A DNA stretch of 43,426 nt from NCBI RefSeq assembly GCF_001039355.2, contig NW_019774069.1:1457795-1501220 (forward strand), written 5' to 3'. A program made the translations under genes and the position numbers. Positions 1 through 13,369 of the stretch are shown piece after piece. The notes below the pieces were generated by a model, which was not told the origin of the DNA, did no database searches, and was given only the letters and a program-made list of their open reading frames with translations. The first letter of the stretch is position 1. Each line of letters begins with the position of its first letter. Source of the DNA: Lingula anatina. Taxonomy: Eukaryota; Brachiopoda; Lingulata; Lingulida; Lingulidae.

Positions 1-848
1 GGGGAGTGATCACAGTGTACGGGAAATAAAATCATCTTTTCACAAATCACAGTAAATAAAACCCTATGCATATCTAACTGGAAATGCAAGAAATACTAGC
101 ACGTGTCAGTGAGCGTAAAAAATCTGTCACATTCAGGACAAAAAATAAAAAGCCGTATGCATTCACAAGTTTCAGGAATGGAATTTTTCATGAATCACAC
201 CAATTAATATGAGCATTTCACATATCACATTTCAGTAAAGTAAAAAGAGACTTTCGTGGGTAACAAAAGTCCCCATTGGTTACCCTCACAAGTGTCTCTA
301 CTATAATGCTATTTATTTAAAAAAAAAAAAATTTGCCTAATACTTATGTTTTCACAAGAAACATGAAGGACACTAATTATAATAAGAGCAGAATTAGGAG
401 TTCATTTCAGGGGTGAACATTAGAAATAAGTAAGTAAATTTTAAAGCTGATACATTGGAATAGCAGCGACACTACTCAAAATCATCACGTAACTAAATTA
501 AAAATAGAAACTTCTAAAACTTAATAATTGCATGTATGAGTTTGGGGGCACACGGCATAAGTACTGATTGAATGTTTTAAGAAGTGAGCAGCCTATAACC
601 ACGTACATAACTGGAAAACATATAATTCCTCTAAAGTATGCCAATCATTATTATTATTATTGACACCATGTGAATGAATTTTACAGTATGCACAGATTCT
701 GAGGACATGCTTTATTTGAAATGTATAGCAAAGTTTTTTTTTGTTTTTTTTTTAATCTATAATTGGATATACTCTATATGATGATTTCAAGTAAGTTGAT
801 AGAAGATAGAAATGTGCAATGGCATAAGAATTGAATAAAATATTTCAG
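1..848. other. Non-coding lead-in, probably an intron of the BOD1L1-like gene
   Basis: I see no exon here. The stretch is AT-rich with short poly-A and poly-T runs and an ATT triplet run near 648-660. It ends in a normal polypyrimidine-AG acceptor just before the first recognisable exon at 849. Because that exon begins in the middle of the BOD1/Shg1 domain, upstream coding exons must lie outside the window, so this is most simply intronic. Confidence 0.6.
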
Positions 849-3800
849 CCTGCATATCAAAATCTTCGCCAACGAGTGGACAACTATGTTACAAACTTTC
901 TTTCAAAGCAGAAGTGGAGCCCAGATTTAAACAAAAACCAACTGAGAGAACAACTGAGAAGGCAAATAAACCAGTAAGAATTGTGTATAGTTACCTTTGA
1001 GTTAAGAGTTTGATATTAAAAAGGAAATATTGTAATACATAAATTGTGTTTAAATAAATTCTAAACTGTCAATATTTTTCCTATACTGAAGCAAGTGTTA
1101 TACAATTCAAACTTTCAAAAAAAAAAAAAAACTTCATGTTTTTCTTTGCAAGTCATTTTGGATGTTACATCATTTTGTTCTACTTAGGTCTGGCATGCTA
1201 GCTAGTGGAGTTGAAAGGATTATAGAACAGGTAGTTAATCCAAAGATTGAGACAGTGTTCAAGCCAGAAGTGGATAAAGTGGTCTGTGAGTTCCTAGGAA
1301 TTGATCCCAGTGAAAGAAGAAAAAAGTTGGAGGAAGTGAAGAATGCTCAGAGACAACAGAGTTTGGAAAACCTAAAAAATTACTGCACAAATATGCAGAA
1401 CATGCCTCCAGGTTAAGATACATTTTGATATCTTGAGTTAATATTTCAGCATTCTATGTTGAAAATGTTCTTTAACAAATCAGTGAGGATATTGCAATAT
1501 AAATATTTTTTATTTATTTTTCAATTTTGATTGATTGATTAATTAATTTGATAAGTAGTATCCCTCTTTTTCTAAAAATATTTTGACAGGTCTGCTTTTT
1601 TAAAGTTCACATGTCCTGATAATATGCAAATCTTATAATTTGTTTGTTTGTTTGTTTAAAAGGATTTTTAAAAATATTTTCCTTGTATTCTTTAGATCTG
1701 CAAAGTCCTGGAGGCAGTTTTTCTGGAAACCAGCCACCAAATCTAATGAACATGGATCCATTTGGTGCTCAGAATATGTCTTTCTCCCCACCAAACTTCC
1801 CATCAGGGAGTTCCCAGTTTCTTCCCTTTCAAAGCACCATGCAACCTCCATTTCTACCAGGCCCAGCTGTTCAGCCTGTTGCCCAGCCTCCCCTGCCACC
1901 AGCTCCGGTGCCTGAAAGCTCTGCACCTCCCCCACTGCCCAGTGAATCTGCTCCTCCCCTGCCAAGTGAGCCAGACACCCCACCCTTGCCCCCAGAGGCA
2001 CCTCCTCTCCCACCAGAACCAGAAGATATGGACATTGATCCCCCTCCTGAGCCTGAACCTGGGCCAGAACCTCCTTCTCTTCCAATGCTAGCAAATGAAG
2101 ACCAAGTCAAGTCAGAGCAAAACAAGTCTCCTGAAAAGTCTTCTAAGAAATTTCTAGAAACACTAGACATTCCACTCCCCATTTCCACACCTGGTACAAG
2201 TGGTGGTTCTCCTGTTAAGAAACCTCAGTCTGACTCAACTAAGGAGCAGGAGAATAAAGTTAGGGAAAAAAAAGATGTGCCTGATAAAAAAGACCATGCT
2301 GATGGAATAAAGCCAGAAAAATCCTACAAATTTGCTTGGCAAGATGTAGATGAGGATGAATTCTCAGATGTGACAATCAGCTCTGTGCACACAAGTGACT
2401 TGTCTTCCTTTGAGACATCTGAATCAGAGTCAGAGAGTGAAAATGAGGTAGATGAAAGTGAGGAGAAAGAAGAAAATAGCTCAAGTGATGAGGGACAGGT
2501 CAAAACAAAGAAAGGTGAGGGGACATTTTAAGATATAATTATTTAATGAAAAAAAATTATAATTATTTACTCTTTTGTTGAAACAAAGAATATGCCTGTA
2601 TTGTCCCACCTATTGTTTGAATTTTTTGGGCACTGTGTAAAGATGTTTTGGTATTCGTATTGTGAAGATATTCATCGTGGATTATTTCAATTATGGATAG
2701 TTTATACTTAGAGTATCATATAACTTTCTGTGTTCATATATACTGTACAGAGTACAGAGCCTATAAAAGATTTAATACATGCATATTTTGGTAGTTTGAC
2801 TATTAGATATAATCATGATAAATCTTTATCCTTTCAGTGAAAGAAACAGAAGGTGCTTGTCCAGCAAAAGAAGACTCAGCAGATCATTTTAGACAAGATG
2901 AAACTGCTACTGAGAAAAAACCTAGAAAATTAATATCCTTGACTTACAACCTCAGTGACAGTGATGATGGAGAAACTAGAGAAGAGAAAAAAGCCAGAGT
3001 TGTAAGTAACTTTAAAACAGGTTTTAAAGTATATACATTGTAAGTAAAGTGTTAAACTTTTAGAAAACAAGTAAGCTCAATGGAACTCTTAAAATCTAGA
3101 AAAAGTATTTTTATTTTTGAAATAAATTTATTTTTCTTACTTTGAGGCTAATGAAAAAGAGCAGCGATATTTGCAACGCCAGAAGAGAAGGGCTGCATAT
3201 GAATCTAAAAGAAAAGAGAGAGATGAAGAAAAGGCACGTCTAAGAGAAGAAAGAAAAATTGCAAAGGAGACCTTAAAAGCTGTGCCAACAGAAGGTAGAA
3301 GAGTTTAAGAGAAAATTCTTGAAATAAAATCTTCAATCTTTTGTGTCAAGATTTTTTTCATTTGCAAATTAAGAAAACAACTGTTAAGATGCATCATGTG
3401 CACATTTGTATCTTTAGATATTTATAGCATGTATGTTTTGCTGAAACTGTAAAGGTATGTGAAATCTATATATGAGCAGGGTTTATGTACAAAAAATACT
3501 TAACAATATTGCATTGTGTTTTAGAATCAGAAGAAGTCTCATCTGAAAAACAGGAAGAAAAGAAGGCACAAGACAAGAAACACAGAATGAAAAAATCTAA
3601 GACCAAGGAGGAATTGAAGGAAAGACTAAAAGAACAAAAAGTGATGGAAAAGAGAATGGCCTTAAGAAGGCAAAGGACAAGGAATAGAAAGTATACTTCA
3701 GAAGAATTCACTTCCATCTTTACTGATAAGAGACAGCATATACTGGAAGAGGGTTACACAGATGTGATTGAAGAGACGGTGGAAGTAGAGATGTCTGGAG

Positions 3801-6800
3801 AATATACTGTGGCAGACAACAATCAGACAGACTATACACAGGGTCTAGGCGGATATGAAAACATGCCTGGGACTCCAACACAGGATGAAGTAGAATATTC
3901 TGTACCAGACAACGAAGTTGTACTTTCAGCTGAACAGTCAAATATTCCCATTGTTGATGTGTCTGCTATAAGCACTGGGCTAAGCATAGGTCACTTGATC
4001 ACTGGGGCAAGGTCAAAATCAGATGACACGTCAGCTCCCCAGAGACCAGATACTCCTCGAAGTGTAGGTTCCGAATCATCACGTGCAGAGTCAACTGAAG
4101 GTGGGGTGAGACGGTCAAGGAGGGTGTCTTCTTTGAAGGATGAACCAACTACACCCTTGGATACTCCCAGGTCAGACAGCAGAACTTCAAGCAGGTATTA
4201 AACTTGTAGCACTCAGCAGGGCCTGATTAAGCGAGTTCATTATCAATTTTGTGGGTAGTTGGCATTGTTACCACTGTGAATTTGTTGCATGCCAAAACAA
4301 GGTATGGGGTATACTGGGATTAAATTGTAGAAGCAATCTTGCCAGGCAGCACTTAAACAGACTTCAGGAAGACCCAGTGAAACTGCACAGACAGACCTTG
4401 TCATGTTTTTGTGAATCATTGTTTTTTCATTTTGTTTTTATATTTCTTCACAATATTTATTGAATTCAATTGACACTTCAGCTTAATGCAGTTGTGCCTA
4501 ACAATCTTCTACAATTTCCAATCAGTTTTCATGAAACTGTACAAACATAATGACTAAATATTTGTCAGACTTTAGGTACTTTTTTTTTAAAGTCTGAATT
4601 GGGATTGAATTGATTCTGTGCATGATATTTACACATAAGAGATGTAAATTTAGAATGTTTTCAAACACAAACAGTACACCCTTAACAGACATTTGAATAC
4701 ACATGAAAGAATATGTGTAGAAAAAATGCTATTTGCAACATGTTTATTTCTTTTATTTCCTTACAGATCGGGTGCAGATTCAGATAAAAAGTCTCAGTCT
4801 GCCCAGAGGTACGACTTGGATGACCTGTATAAACCACGTGTCAGTCGTCGTCGTAGTTCACCTGCATCCAGTACATCAAGTGAGCAAGAGCCAGGACAAC
4901 TGCGTTCTTCTACTCCTAGGTATGATACAAAATCTGTAAAACAATTTATCTTATTAGATTAATTTTTTTTTCATTACCTCACATTTAGGTAAATGTAGAT
5001 GTTTTTCCTTTTTGTGATGTTTTCTAAGGCTTACAGGTATATCAAATTAATTTTAGATCAACAGAGTCCACTAAAGCCAAACCGTCTCAGATTTATGATA
5101 ATTCAGAGCTGTACAAACCACGTTCAAGTTTTTCCACTCGTCGCCGTCGTAGTACTACCCCTCCTGCTGCGTATCAAGAAAGACCACCATCCCCATTAGA
5201 AACACTTACGCCAAGGTAATTGTTTTTCGTTATATCAACCAATTAATAATGTTTAATAACTATTAACAACTTTTGTGTTCTTTTTGCTGTTAGATCTGCA
5301 GTTAAACCAGACTAAATGACACCATAGTTTTTTCATAAAGACACCAGTTTCATTAAATCATTTTCCTAAAATGATATTTGCATGGATATTTTCTACTTAC
5401 ATTTTATGCACTTTGCAGACTTGAGGAAAAATAAGTAGGTCAAATTTATGACCAAAAATTTAAAGATGGTGCATTTTTAATGCCCTTTTCTTCTTTCGTG
5501 ATTTTATTTTCTGTTTATTTTTTGGCATCTGGATGTTATTTCTGTGTAAGAAACTAGTACTAATTATTTATATACATAACATTCGTGCCTGTAAAGATAG
5601 GTGTGGATTGTTTGCAATTTTTTCTAAATTTTTTAAACCCACTCCCCCCCACCCACCCACATACACACACACACAGAGATTAGCATATATCGAAATTGTG
5701 CTACTTATTTGTTGACCTATTGCAAGTTATCGAGTTTACTGGTTTCTATCAGTTCTGTAATGGATCTGTACAAACATCTTTATAATAAGAAACTGTCAGT
5801 TAGAATTGCTTTTATTGCCATTGCAGGCCAGATTCATCTCCAGAGTCTCCGGAAAGGAGAAGAGAGCGTAAACCAGTAGATGAAGTTGACTTTGGGGAGG
5901 CAGCACGTAGAACTAGACCTCCAATAGAGACCATAGATTTTGGGGAGGCTGCAAAGAGAACCAGACGATCAGCAGACACTATGTTTTTTGGAGAGGCTGA
6001 AAGAAGGGCAAGAAGTCAACGGTTTCCACAGTCTCCTGTTAAATTCACCAACAGACTTCCCAATACAATGGACAGGGATGAAAGGTCATTGTCATCTGGC
6101 AGGTCACAGTCACCTCCTGATGAGCGTAGCCTATCAAGATCCCCAAGGTACATTGACAACAAGAGGGGTGGCTGGCGCCCACCATCTCCAGGAGGCGGTA
6201 GGAGCAGATCCCCTATAAGAAGACCACCTATGCCAGGTGCATCAATGAGAGGTCGGAGGCCAGCCTCTCCTCCACCCACAATGGGGTATGGACAGAGGAG
6301 AACACCTTCTCCACCACCAAGAGGTAGACCACAAGGTATGGGCCCAGACATACCACAATCCCCAGGGGGAAGACCCCCATCACCTCAAGAACCAGGGATG
6401 AGAACAAGGGGCAGATGGAAAGCTTCTCCTCCAGCACATTCTCCCCCAAGGGTGGAATCCCCACCTCCAGAGGGCAGCAGGTGGATGAGGGGACAGAGAC
6501 CCCCATCTCCCCCAGGAGGCTTAAGGCAGCAAAGGGAAAGAAGACCCCCAAGGACATATAGTCCTCCTCCCATTAGGGGCAGGAGAGACTCCAGGGGTGG
6601 TGGCATGCCAAGACCTGTGTCTCCCCCTATTCAAAACCGAGAAATGAGAGGACAGAGAGCATCACCCCCACCTCTTCCTGTGAGAGAAACTAGACGGAAC
6701 AGGGGTCTGTCTCCCCCATCACAGCCTGCCAGGGGTGGGAGAGGGAGAGGTCATGGTGGCATGCAACCAATGGGGAGAGGCATGAGAAGGCTCAGTGATG

Positions 6801-6835
6801 AGGAAATTCCTCCTCAAAAGAGACTTAGAAGATAA
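849..6835 (+). CDS. BOD1L1: BOD1L1-like protein, 3' part of gene (Shg1/BOD1 domain, then long charged and SP/RS-rich tail)
   Basis: Exons rebuilt by GT-AG sites and phase: 849-973, 1188-1411, 1696-2514, 2838-3001, 3147-3294, 3525-4194, 4767-4919, 5057-5215, 5827-6835 (stop). All join in frame for about 1156 residues. Exons 849-973 and 1188-1411 encode the Shg1/BOD1 domain (AYQNLRQRVDNYV, SGMLASGVERII, VVNPKIE, FKPEV), nearly as in vertebrate BOD1L1. The next exon is Pro-rich, then acidic with the BOD1L1 hallmark VSSVHTSDLSSFE-type motif (here ISSVHTSDLSSFE). Exons 3147-3294 and the start of 3525-4194 are Lys/Glu/Arg-rich and probably helical. The last exon is Arg-Gly and Ser-Pro rich. BOD1L1 is known as a nuclear factor linked to SET1/COMPASS and replication-fork protection; BOD1 itself inhibits PP2A-B56. 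The SP/RGR tail does not resemble the AT-hook tail of the vertebrate protein. The 5' end lies upstream of the window. Confidence 0.9.
5294..5315 (+). CDS. Possible alternative terminal micro-exon of the BOD1L1-like gene
   Basis: A polypyrimidine tract and TTAG acceptor precede 5294. Joined to the phase-2 donor at 5215, the reading is Arg-Ser-Ala-Val-Lys-Pro-Asp-stop, ending at 5315. The 78-nt intron is short but workable. The Arg-Ser junction matches the start of the two preceding exons, so this may be a short-isoform end or the remnant of another copy of that exon. No transcript evidence is available here. Confidence 0.3.
5882..6028 (+). repeat. Three tandem 48-bp coding repeats (FGEA motif)
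   Basis: The start of the last BOD1L1-like exon carries three in-frame units with an exact 48-bp period. The Phe codons of the FGEA motif begin at 5891, 5939 and 5987. They read DFGEAARRTR, DFGEAAKRTR and FFGEAERRAR, separated by a less conserved six-residue linker. This is an internal protein repeat, not a satellite. Confidence 0.85.
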
Positions 6836-7940
6836 GGTCTAGGCTTTCAAACCAGCAACATTGAATTAAATTTTTTTTTTTTGTAAGGTAGAGTCAAGTC
6901 CATTTATACATAGTCTGTCAGTCCAAAAATCATCAAACAGTGTATTTTAGATAAGAGATGGTATAGGACAAAGAGCACAGACCTCTGTCTATGACAAAAG
7001 ACAATGGTTCAGTTTAAAATGTTAATTCTTTCCCTCCTGTGAATAACTGCCATTCTTATTAAATTTCATTAAAATTTCCAAAGTTCTATGTTTAAGATAT
7101 CTTGTCCACTTTTCCTAGTAAGTAAACAAACACTTTAATCAACATAACCTCCTTTACTGGTGGAGTTAAATATTGTAATAAACCATGTAAATAATATTGG
7201 AAGAAAATGCACATATTACAATCATTTTAAAGCACTGAAAAAAATTACTGTAAAGATATATGATGATCGAATTAAAAAATATCATGTTGTTGAACGGTGA
7301 AAGTGTACAAGAACATACTGACTTTAGTTTGCCTTTCCATATTTACTGCTCTTTATCTTTTGCATCGGAAGATGTATAATTTGTGTACATAGAAAATATG
7401 CAAATGTTATTGATGTATTTTGTTTGGCCCTTTGGATTTTTGATGTACATCAACCCTTTATCTTTATTAAAGGCATGGTTTTTTATCTTTAAGACAGTGC
7501 TTCAGAAGTCCAGGTGGATATTGTTCTCAGTACCACTAGTTTCATTAAAAACAATTTACTCTTTACATGGTGCACCCAATAATATTTTGGTCAACTACAC
7601 GAATTACAGACTACCGGGCTTGTAAATAACCCACCTGGCAGTGGCCTCTCACATCAGACTGACGAAGACAGCTGCAAGCCCTTACGCTTGTGTTTAAAAA
7701 GCTTTGTTTTATAATCTCAATCTGGTCCATTTTCAATATTAAAGCATCTAAAATTGGTGGTGAAAACAGGACAAACATACCAAAAGACACTTATAAAATC
7801 GGTTTTATGGAAAGAAAACATCACACGTTTTTTGTGCAGAACATAAGTCCACTTTTGAGAATTTAAAAAAGACTTCTAACAACTGATCATTATAATATCA
7901 TCCTTTCCTGTCAATTTTCTAATAACAAAACACAAGTACG
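6836..7940. other. BOD1L1-like 3'UTR and convergent intergenic region
   Basis: After the stop at 6835 no further exon is seen. A canonical AATAAA at 7177-7182 is a candidate poly(A) signal. The rest is AT-rich; the short ORF at 7383-7625 has no recognisable content. SUFU transcripts approach from the other strand, probably ending near 7950. Confidence 0.5.
7177..7182 (+). terminator. Candidate poly(A) signal of the BOD1L1-like gene
   Basis: AATAAA hexamer about 340 bases after the stop codon on the plus strand. It is the first canonical hexamer I find in this 3'UTR; position is plausible but no GU-rich element was proved. Confidence 0.4.
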
Positions 7941-7951
7941 AATTACACAAG

Positions 7952-7957
7952 TTTATT
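7952..7957 (-). terminator. Candidate poly(A) signal of SUFU
   Basis: TTTATT on the plus strand, AATAAA on the minus strand, about 570 bases downstream of the SUFU stop codon. It would give a modest 3'UTR that stays clear of the convergent BOD1L1-like gene. Confidence 0.4.
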
Positions 7958-8528
7958 GCATATATGAGTGACTCTCAAAAATTCATTTGGAGATGTGAGA
8001 AATGAACAAATGAAGTGTATATAAAATGTCATGGTAAAATGTTTGGCCTCTTAAGCAAATTTTGTTTCTCTTTACTTCTAGCAATTTAAGTAAAATGTCT
8101 TGAGAAATTCTACATAGAAAAAATATACAGCTCATTTAAAATATATTGATAAATAGTAATATATGGAGATCTATACCAAAAGTAGAAAAAAATGAATTTC
8201 AAAGTAAAATGCTTTTCCAAAGCACAAAATGTATTCTAACATTAAAATCGCCCATTATATTCCTTTTCAAATGAACAAATAAAGACAAAGCCATCAAATG
8301 CGAACAGTTCATGCCAGTTTTCTCTTTGCATGAATTTTACATTCAACTTAAAAAGTTTTCTTGAAACTTCTCCCAATGCATCTTAATCGGGGCTTAAAAA
8401 GAGCAGATGAACAACATCAAATCCCCATACAATTGAAGCACCATCCTGGTTGACTTCCAACTTTTCCACAAGCCACATATTGTACATACAGTACACATAC
8501 AACATGTACAGACATGATATGATGAGCT

Positions 8529-11094
8529 TCAACTTTGGCCTTCTGGCAGATCATCTGGTATGATTGTGATACACAGCCTTTTTTCTGGCCAAGAATAAAC
8601 TTTGGGAGGATGAATCTGTAACAAATCAAAATAGGAAATATGCACGATATCTTTAAGATTTCATCTCGGGGTAACATGTTCTGAGTAAAATCATGATAAT
8701 TTTTGTAAAATATACCTGATATACCCAACTTTCATTACTGTGTAATTTTTAAAAACATTTTCTTACATTTTCGGGTGTTGATAATTCTTCCATCTGGACT
8801 AACAGTCTCTCCACAAAATCATCAGTAAACAACACCTACAAGAGAACAATTGAATATTTTCTTTAAGTCATCATGATCTTAACTATCAGAAACCCACAAA
8901 ATGCACTGCTCACATATGCACAGTGAATGAAAATTTTCTGCAAAATATCTATCAACAATAAGATGGTTTCATCCTTACCTGCAGCCATGGTCCATGAGCC
9001 CCATATGGATGTTCCTCGTCTACTATTGCACCTAATACACTTGAAGATACCAGAGTGATGGCAACATCATTTAATGCACTTTTAAATGTGAAGTGGCGAC
9101 CATGCTTTAATCTTCCCCTAGAAAAACAAGGTGTGGCTTGTGTAATGGTCTAATTCAGATGAGAAAAAATAGGGCAAGGACCAAAAATAGCAAAGAAAAT
9201 CATGAATTTGCCCTTTCCAACCAATGATTATTCTCTCTTTTATTTTTCAAGTTCGTATAAACAAATAATTATGCATGTTACACACACACACACACACATA
9301 AACAAAAAAAAAAAAACTTGCTCCAAAGTTGGAAAAAAATACACAGTTTTGCATAATAATTACATGTTATGTTATAAACAGTCATTACAATATACCTCAA
9401 AGCCAGGGGAAGTAGAGAGCCAGCCTCCACATTAAACTTCAGATGCACAGCATCCAATGTTCTTGTTCTGCACAGTTCAGATGGCCCCTCACTGCTTACA
9501 TTACTATCAAATGACTCCTTTCTAGATCCACCAGTTTGTCTGCCAGGCAAATAATGATTGAAAGTTGAACATCAAATATTAAAGACTGCAACTGCAATTT
9601 TCCAACTAAATCTAAATTTCTTTAGTTCTTACCATTTACAAAGAAAAAAAAACCATTATTTAGTAATTGATAAATTACTAATAGATTGAAAATTGATTGT
9701 AAAAATGAGATTTGGCAAAAAAAAAATATATATATATATTGATGCTTTGTTTTCAGATAAATGTTTGGTGTAAAAGTACACCTGAAAAGACAATGCAGCC
9801 TTTTTTTATCAAAAATTCATAGGAAAGCAATCTGACACAGCTCGATACAAAATTGTCCATTCAATCAAATGCTTAACTGTGCACCAGTGACCATTAACTT
9901 ACTGAAAGATTTAAGTGGCCACTCATGCCACTTGGTGAAATAAAAACTTAAACAAGTCTCAGCTACCCGAACACATCATTAAATACTTACTGATCTGGCT
10001 GGTGTGAAGGTGAGTATTCATTATCTACAGGCTCTTGTTTGATTTGATGAGCTGTGTTCAGCCCTTTCTTCAATGTGGCTTTGATTTGTTCAGATTCTGA
10101 AATCAATTCACATGTTTGAAATACATAAGTGATAAAAGTTATTATTATACCTTCAATAATGCAGTCTGCGGCAACACCCACAGCCAATAAAAATTTTGTT
10201 TGGACCAGTAGATTTTTCAGAATGTGTGAATTTAGTGGTCTGCATAGCCATTACTTTTTTTCTATAAGTAGTCAAAAAAGCTTTGCTTTAAATTTTTTCG
10301 GAAATGTAACCGTTACATGATAATTCTAAATAAAAAAAATAAAGGTCATGTTATTATAATCATTTTTGTATGTTTGAAAATAATAAGTAACTGTTTTCCT
10401 TTTAGTGCCTTTACAAGCAAAAAATCTAGGGGAGAGCTCAGCAATACTTCCAGAATTGGCAATGATACATGCAGGTGGTGGCTATATTAGACAAGATATT
10501 TTATATCAGACATGGTTTGGGGTTGTAAAGTAGGAAGATATTACCCAATGGCCATATGACCTGGCACCCAGGGGCTTCATGTAGAAAAACCAAAAGAAAA
10601 AAACAAGGAATTTCCAATCTAAATAAGAAAAAAATCATGTCTACTACATGTCCAACATAGTTTCTGTCCATAAAAAAGAACACTGGTGAAAAAATAGTAA
10701 ATTCTCACCAAACGCAGATATGTGTGGCCTCTCTATGTCACTGCTGCCTCTTCTATCACCATCTATAAATCTGTTTTCTTTATTTTCCTCCTCGTTCACT
10801 TTGTCATGTCTATCTATGTCACTAGGTTCCTCCCATGCACAGCGGGCACTCACGCCACTTAAGTTGGAGCCTTCATTTTCAATACCTTGGTCAACACGAT
10901 CCTTTAAATAAATATATATTAACATAAAATATATATATCATAGCTATTATCAATATATTGTCATGAAAAAAATGACTGTAATTATTTTGCAACAGCACCA
11001 AAAATGTAACTGCTTTATAATTTACTTAACATCATAACTTATGCTCTTCAATGATGTATTTGAAACATCTTTTTAATATTTGTCGATTAAAACA

Positions 11095-11138
<44 letters not shown>

Positions 11139-13295
11139 GCTTATTCACCTGGAGCGTAGGATCAATTTCAAATACTGTTTCCCCTCTACGCATTTCCGTA
11201 ATTAACCAGGGTCCACCAGCACTGCAACATAAGGAATTATACCTTATCAACGATCACAACAGTTTAAGAGATGTTTTAGAACGTGGTATTTTACTTACCT
11301 TGTTAAACCCAAATAAGACCGGTTTTACAAGATACCTTACTGGTATAATCAGGTACTTTATATTTATATTATTATATCACATATCTTCTTAAATTGGAAA
11401 AAAAGAAGAAACAATAAGATTAATCATGACCTACATTGGTATAGTTTTTAAAAGTTCTATCACGCCAGCTCCATTCCAATGCTGTGCTGCCTTTAACTCT
11501 TCAGAACAACAACCAACAATCTGATATGAAAAGAAATCAATTACTTTCAAATTAATATTGCAGACTGTGTATATGAATCTACTGATTTTTTTCACATCAA
11601 ATCCCTTGAAAAGTATGCAATGAGACATTTATAACATGTATATCTGAAAAAAAGGCTTCTAGAATTTGAAACTGTTTAACGAATATTATTTTAACTGCAA
11701 TTTTATTTTTGTTGCCTTTTATGGTACAGTAGATGTTTTTATGTACAAGCAATTATTGTGATTGACTACATATAGGTTTATATGACTACAAGTTACATTT
11801 TCGTCAATCAAACTTATATTTAAAATACTTAACAGATGCACTTCAGCAGGCAATGACAAGAGATAATGTCTCACTGAGTGATATTATAAATCAAGAAAAA
11901 GCATAATTAACTAAAGCAGATGAAATTTTGTTTAAAGACTAGTGAAGACTATTAAATTGGGCTACAGAAAATGAAAAATGTATGCTTTAAAATTTATCAC
12001 TGTTTCACTTAAAAATTTTATTAGGCAAAATATTGCCCATGTTGCTTAAACATTGACAATGGTCTGCATAAGAATAAATCTGCTTTTATTTGCTTCTTTT
12101 TTTTCACTTCAAACGCTATGTCACAATGCTTAACATTCTCTGCAGTTGTATTTCTCACTATTTCTTTTCTTAAGATTTTCATAATTCAAAGTAAACCCCA
12201 CTAACCTGGACAAAGTTCACAATTCCATGAGGAGTGGTGATAGGCTGTAGCTGGGGGTCATCTGTCATCAACATATGCTGCACACGAGAGTCACTGTTAT
12301 CTAATGGAGCATGCCATGAGACATGGTCTCCACTACACAGTGTGTTTTCTGAAAAAAAGATTGGTCGATTTCAGGCCATCAGCAAAGAATTATTTCTTGT
12401 AAAAATCAAACAGATAAGATGATATTTGTAAGTATAAAACATACCCATGCTGTTTACCATTTCTAAATGTCAACAACCCCCCTCCCCTAAATCTATAGAG
12501 TGTGCAAAAATGATGAATTGGTATAGCATAATATTCACTAAAAGAGCAGTTATTAATACAGTACATACACAGCATATGTCTGCTGTAACTGTTTCATATC
12601 AGTTCTGGTATAAAAAACAGCCGATCTAACCTGACTGAAAGACGTATCTTGCAAGTGCCTGTAGCAGTGCAGCTGGCCAAGTTGGAGGTGCAGTTTCTCC
12701 CGGTTCACGTTTCAGTCTTAGTGTTAATTCAAACCCAAATCCACTAGGACTTTCAGGGCCAGTGTTCCTGTAAAAAAATTTATCATGCTCATAGAAAATT
12801 GGAGGCATTACAGTATTATCTTATTCAATAAAATCTTTCCAACTGAACTTTTTACACCCAAGTTGTCTGATTATATTTCACACAAATGAAAATTTATATA
12901 AAGAAATAAACAATTTATGTATAAAACTACAGCGTTTTGAAGAGGAATTAACTTTTTTTATTTTCAGTTAAGAACAAACTGGAAAGTAGAGACAGGTGAA
13001 TTATTGACCTTCCTATCAGCCTGAGGTGAAGCTGGCTGAATAATTAAGAAGGCAATAGTGCTCTCCATGTTGCCAGAAGTATGCAGTTCCTTGCCTTCTT
13101 GTACACTTATTTAAGAGTTTACAAATACTTTCTAACAGCTGCTTGCCAGACATAGATATCCAGATCTTGACTGCTATGCAAGAGGCATTGATATGAAATA
13201 ATATAATCAATTCTGATAATTTCTACTCAGAGTGTTTCTACTTATCTTTGCCACACTTACTGAAGTGCTTTCCTAGGAATTAAATGTGCATGTAG

Positions 13296-13369
<74 letters not shown>

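Noticed and set aside
1633-2094. Long antisense ORF opposite the Pro-rich BOD1L1-like exon
   Set aside because: It is the shadow of a low-complexity Pro/Glu coding exon; no family resemblance and no splice context.
7383-7625. 80-codon ORF downstream of the BOD1L1-like gene
   Set aside because: Lies in the 3'UTR or intergenic region, hydrophobic and AT-driven, no family or splice support.
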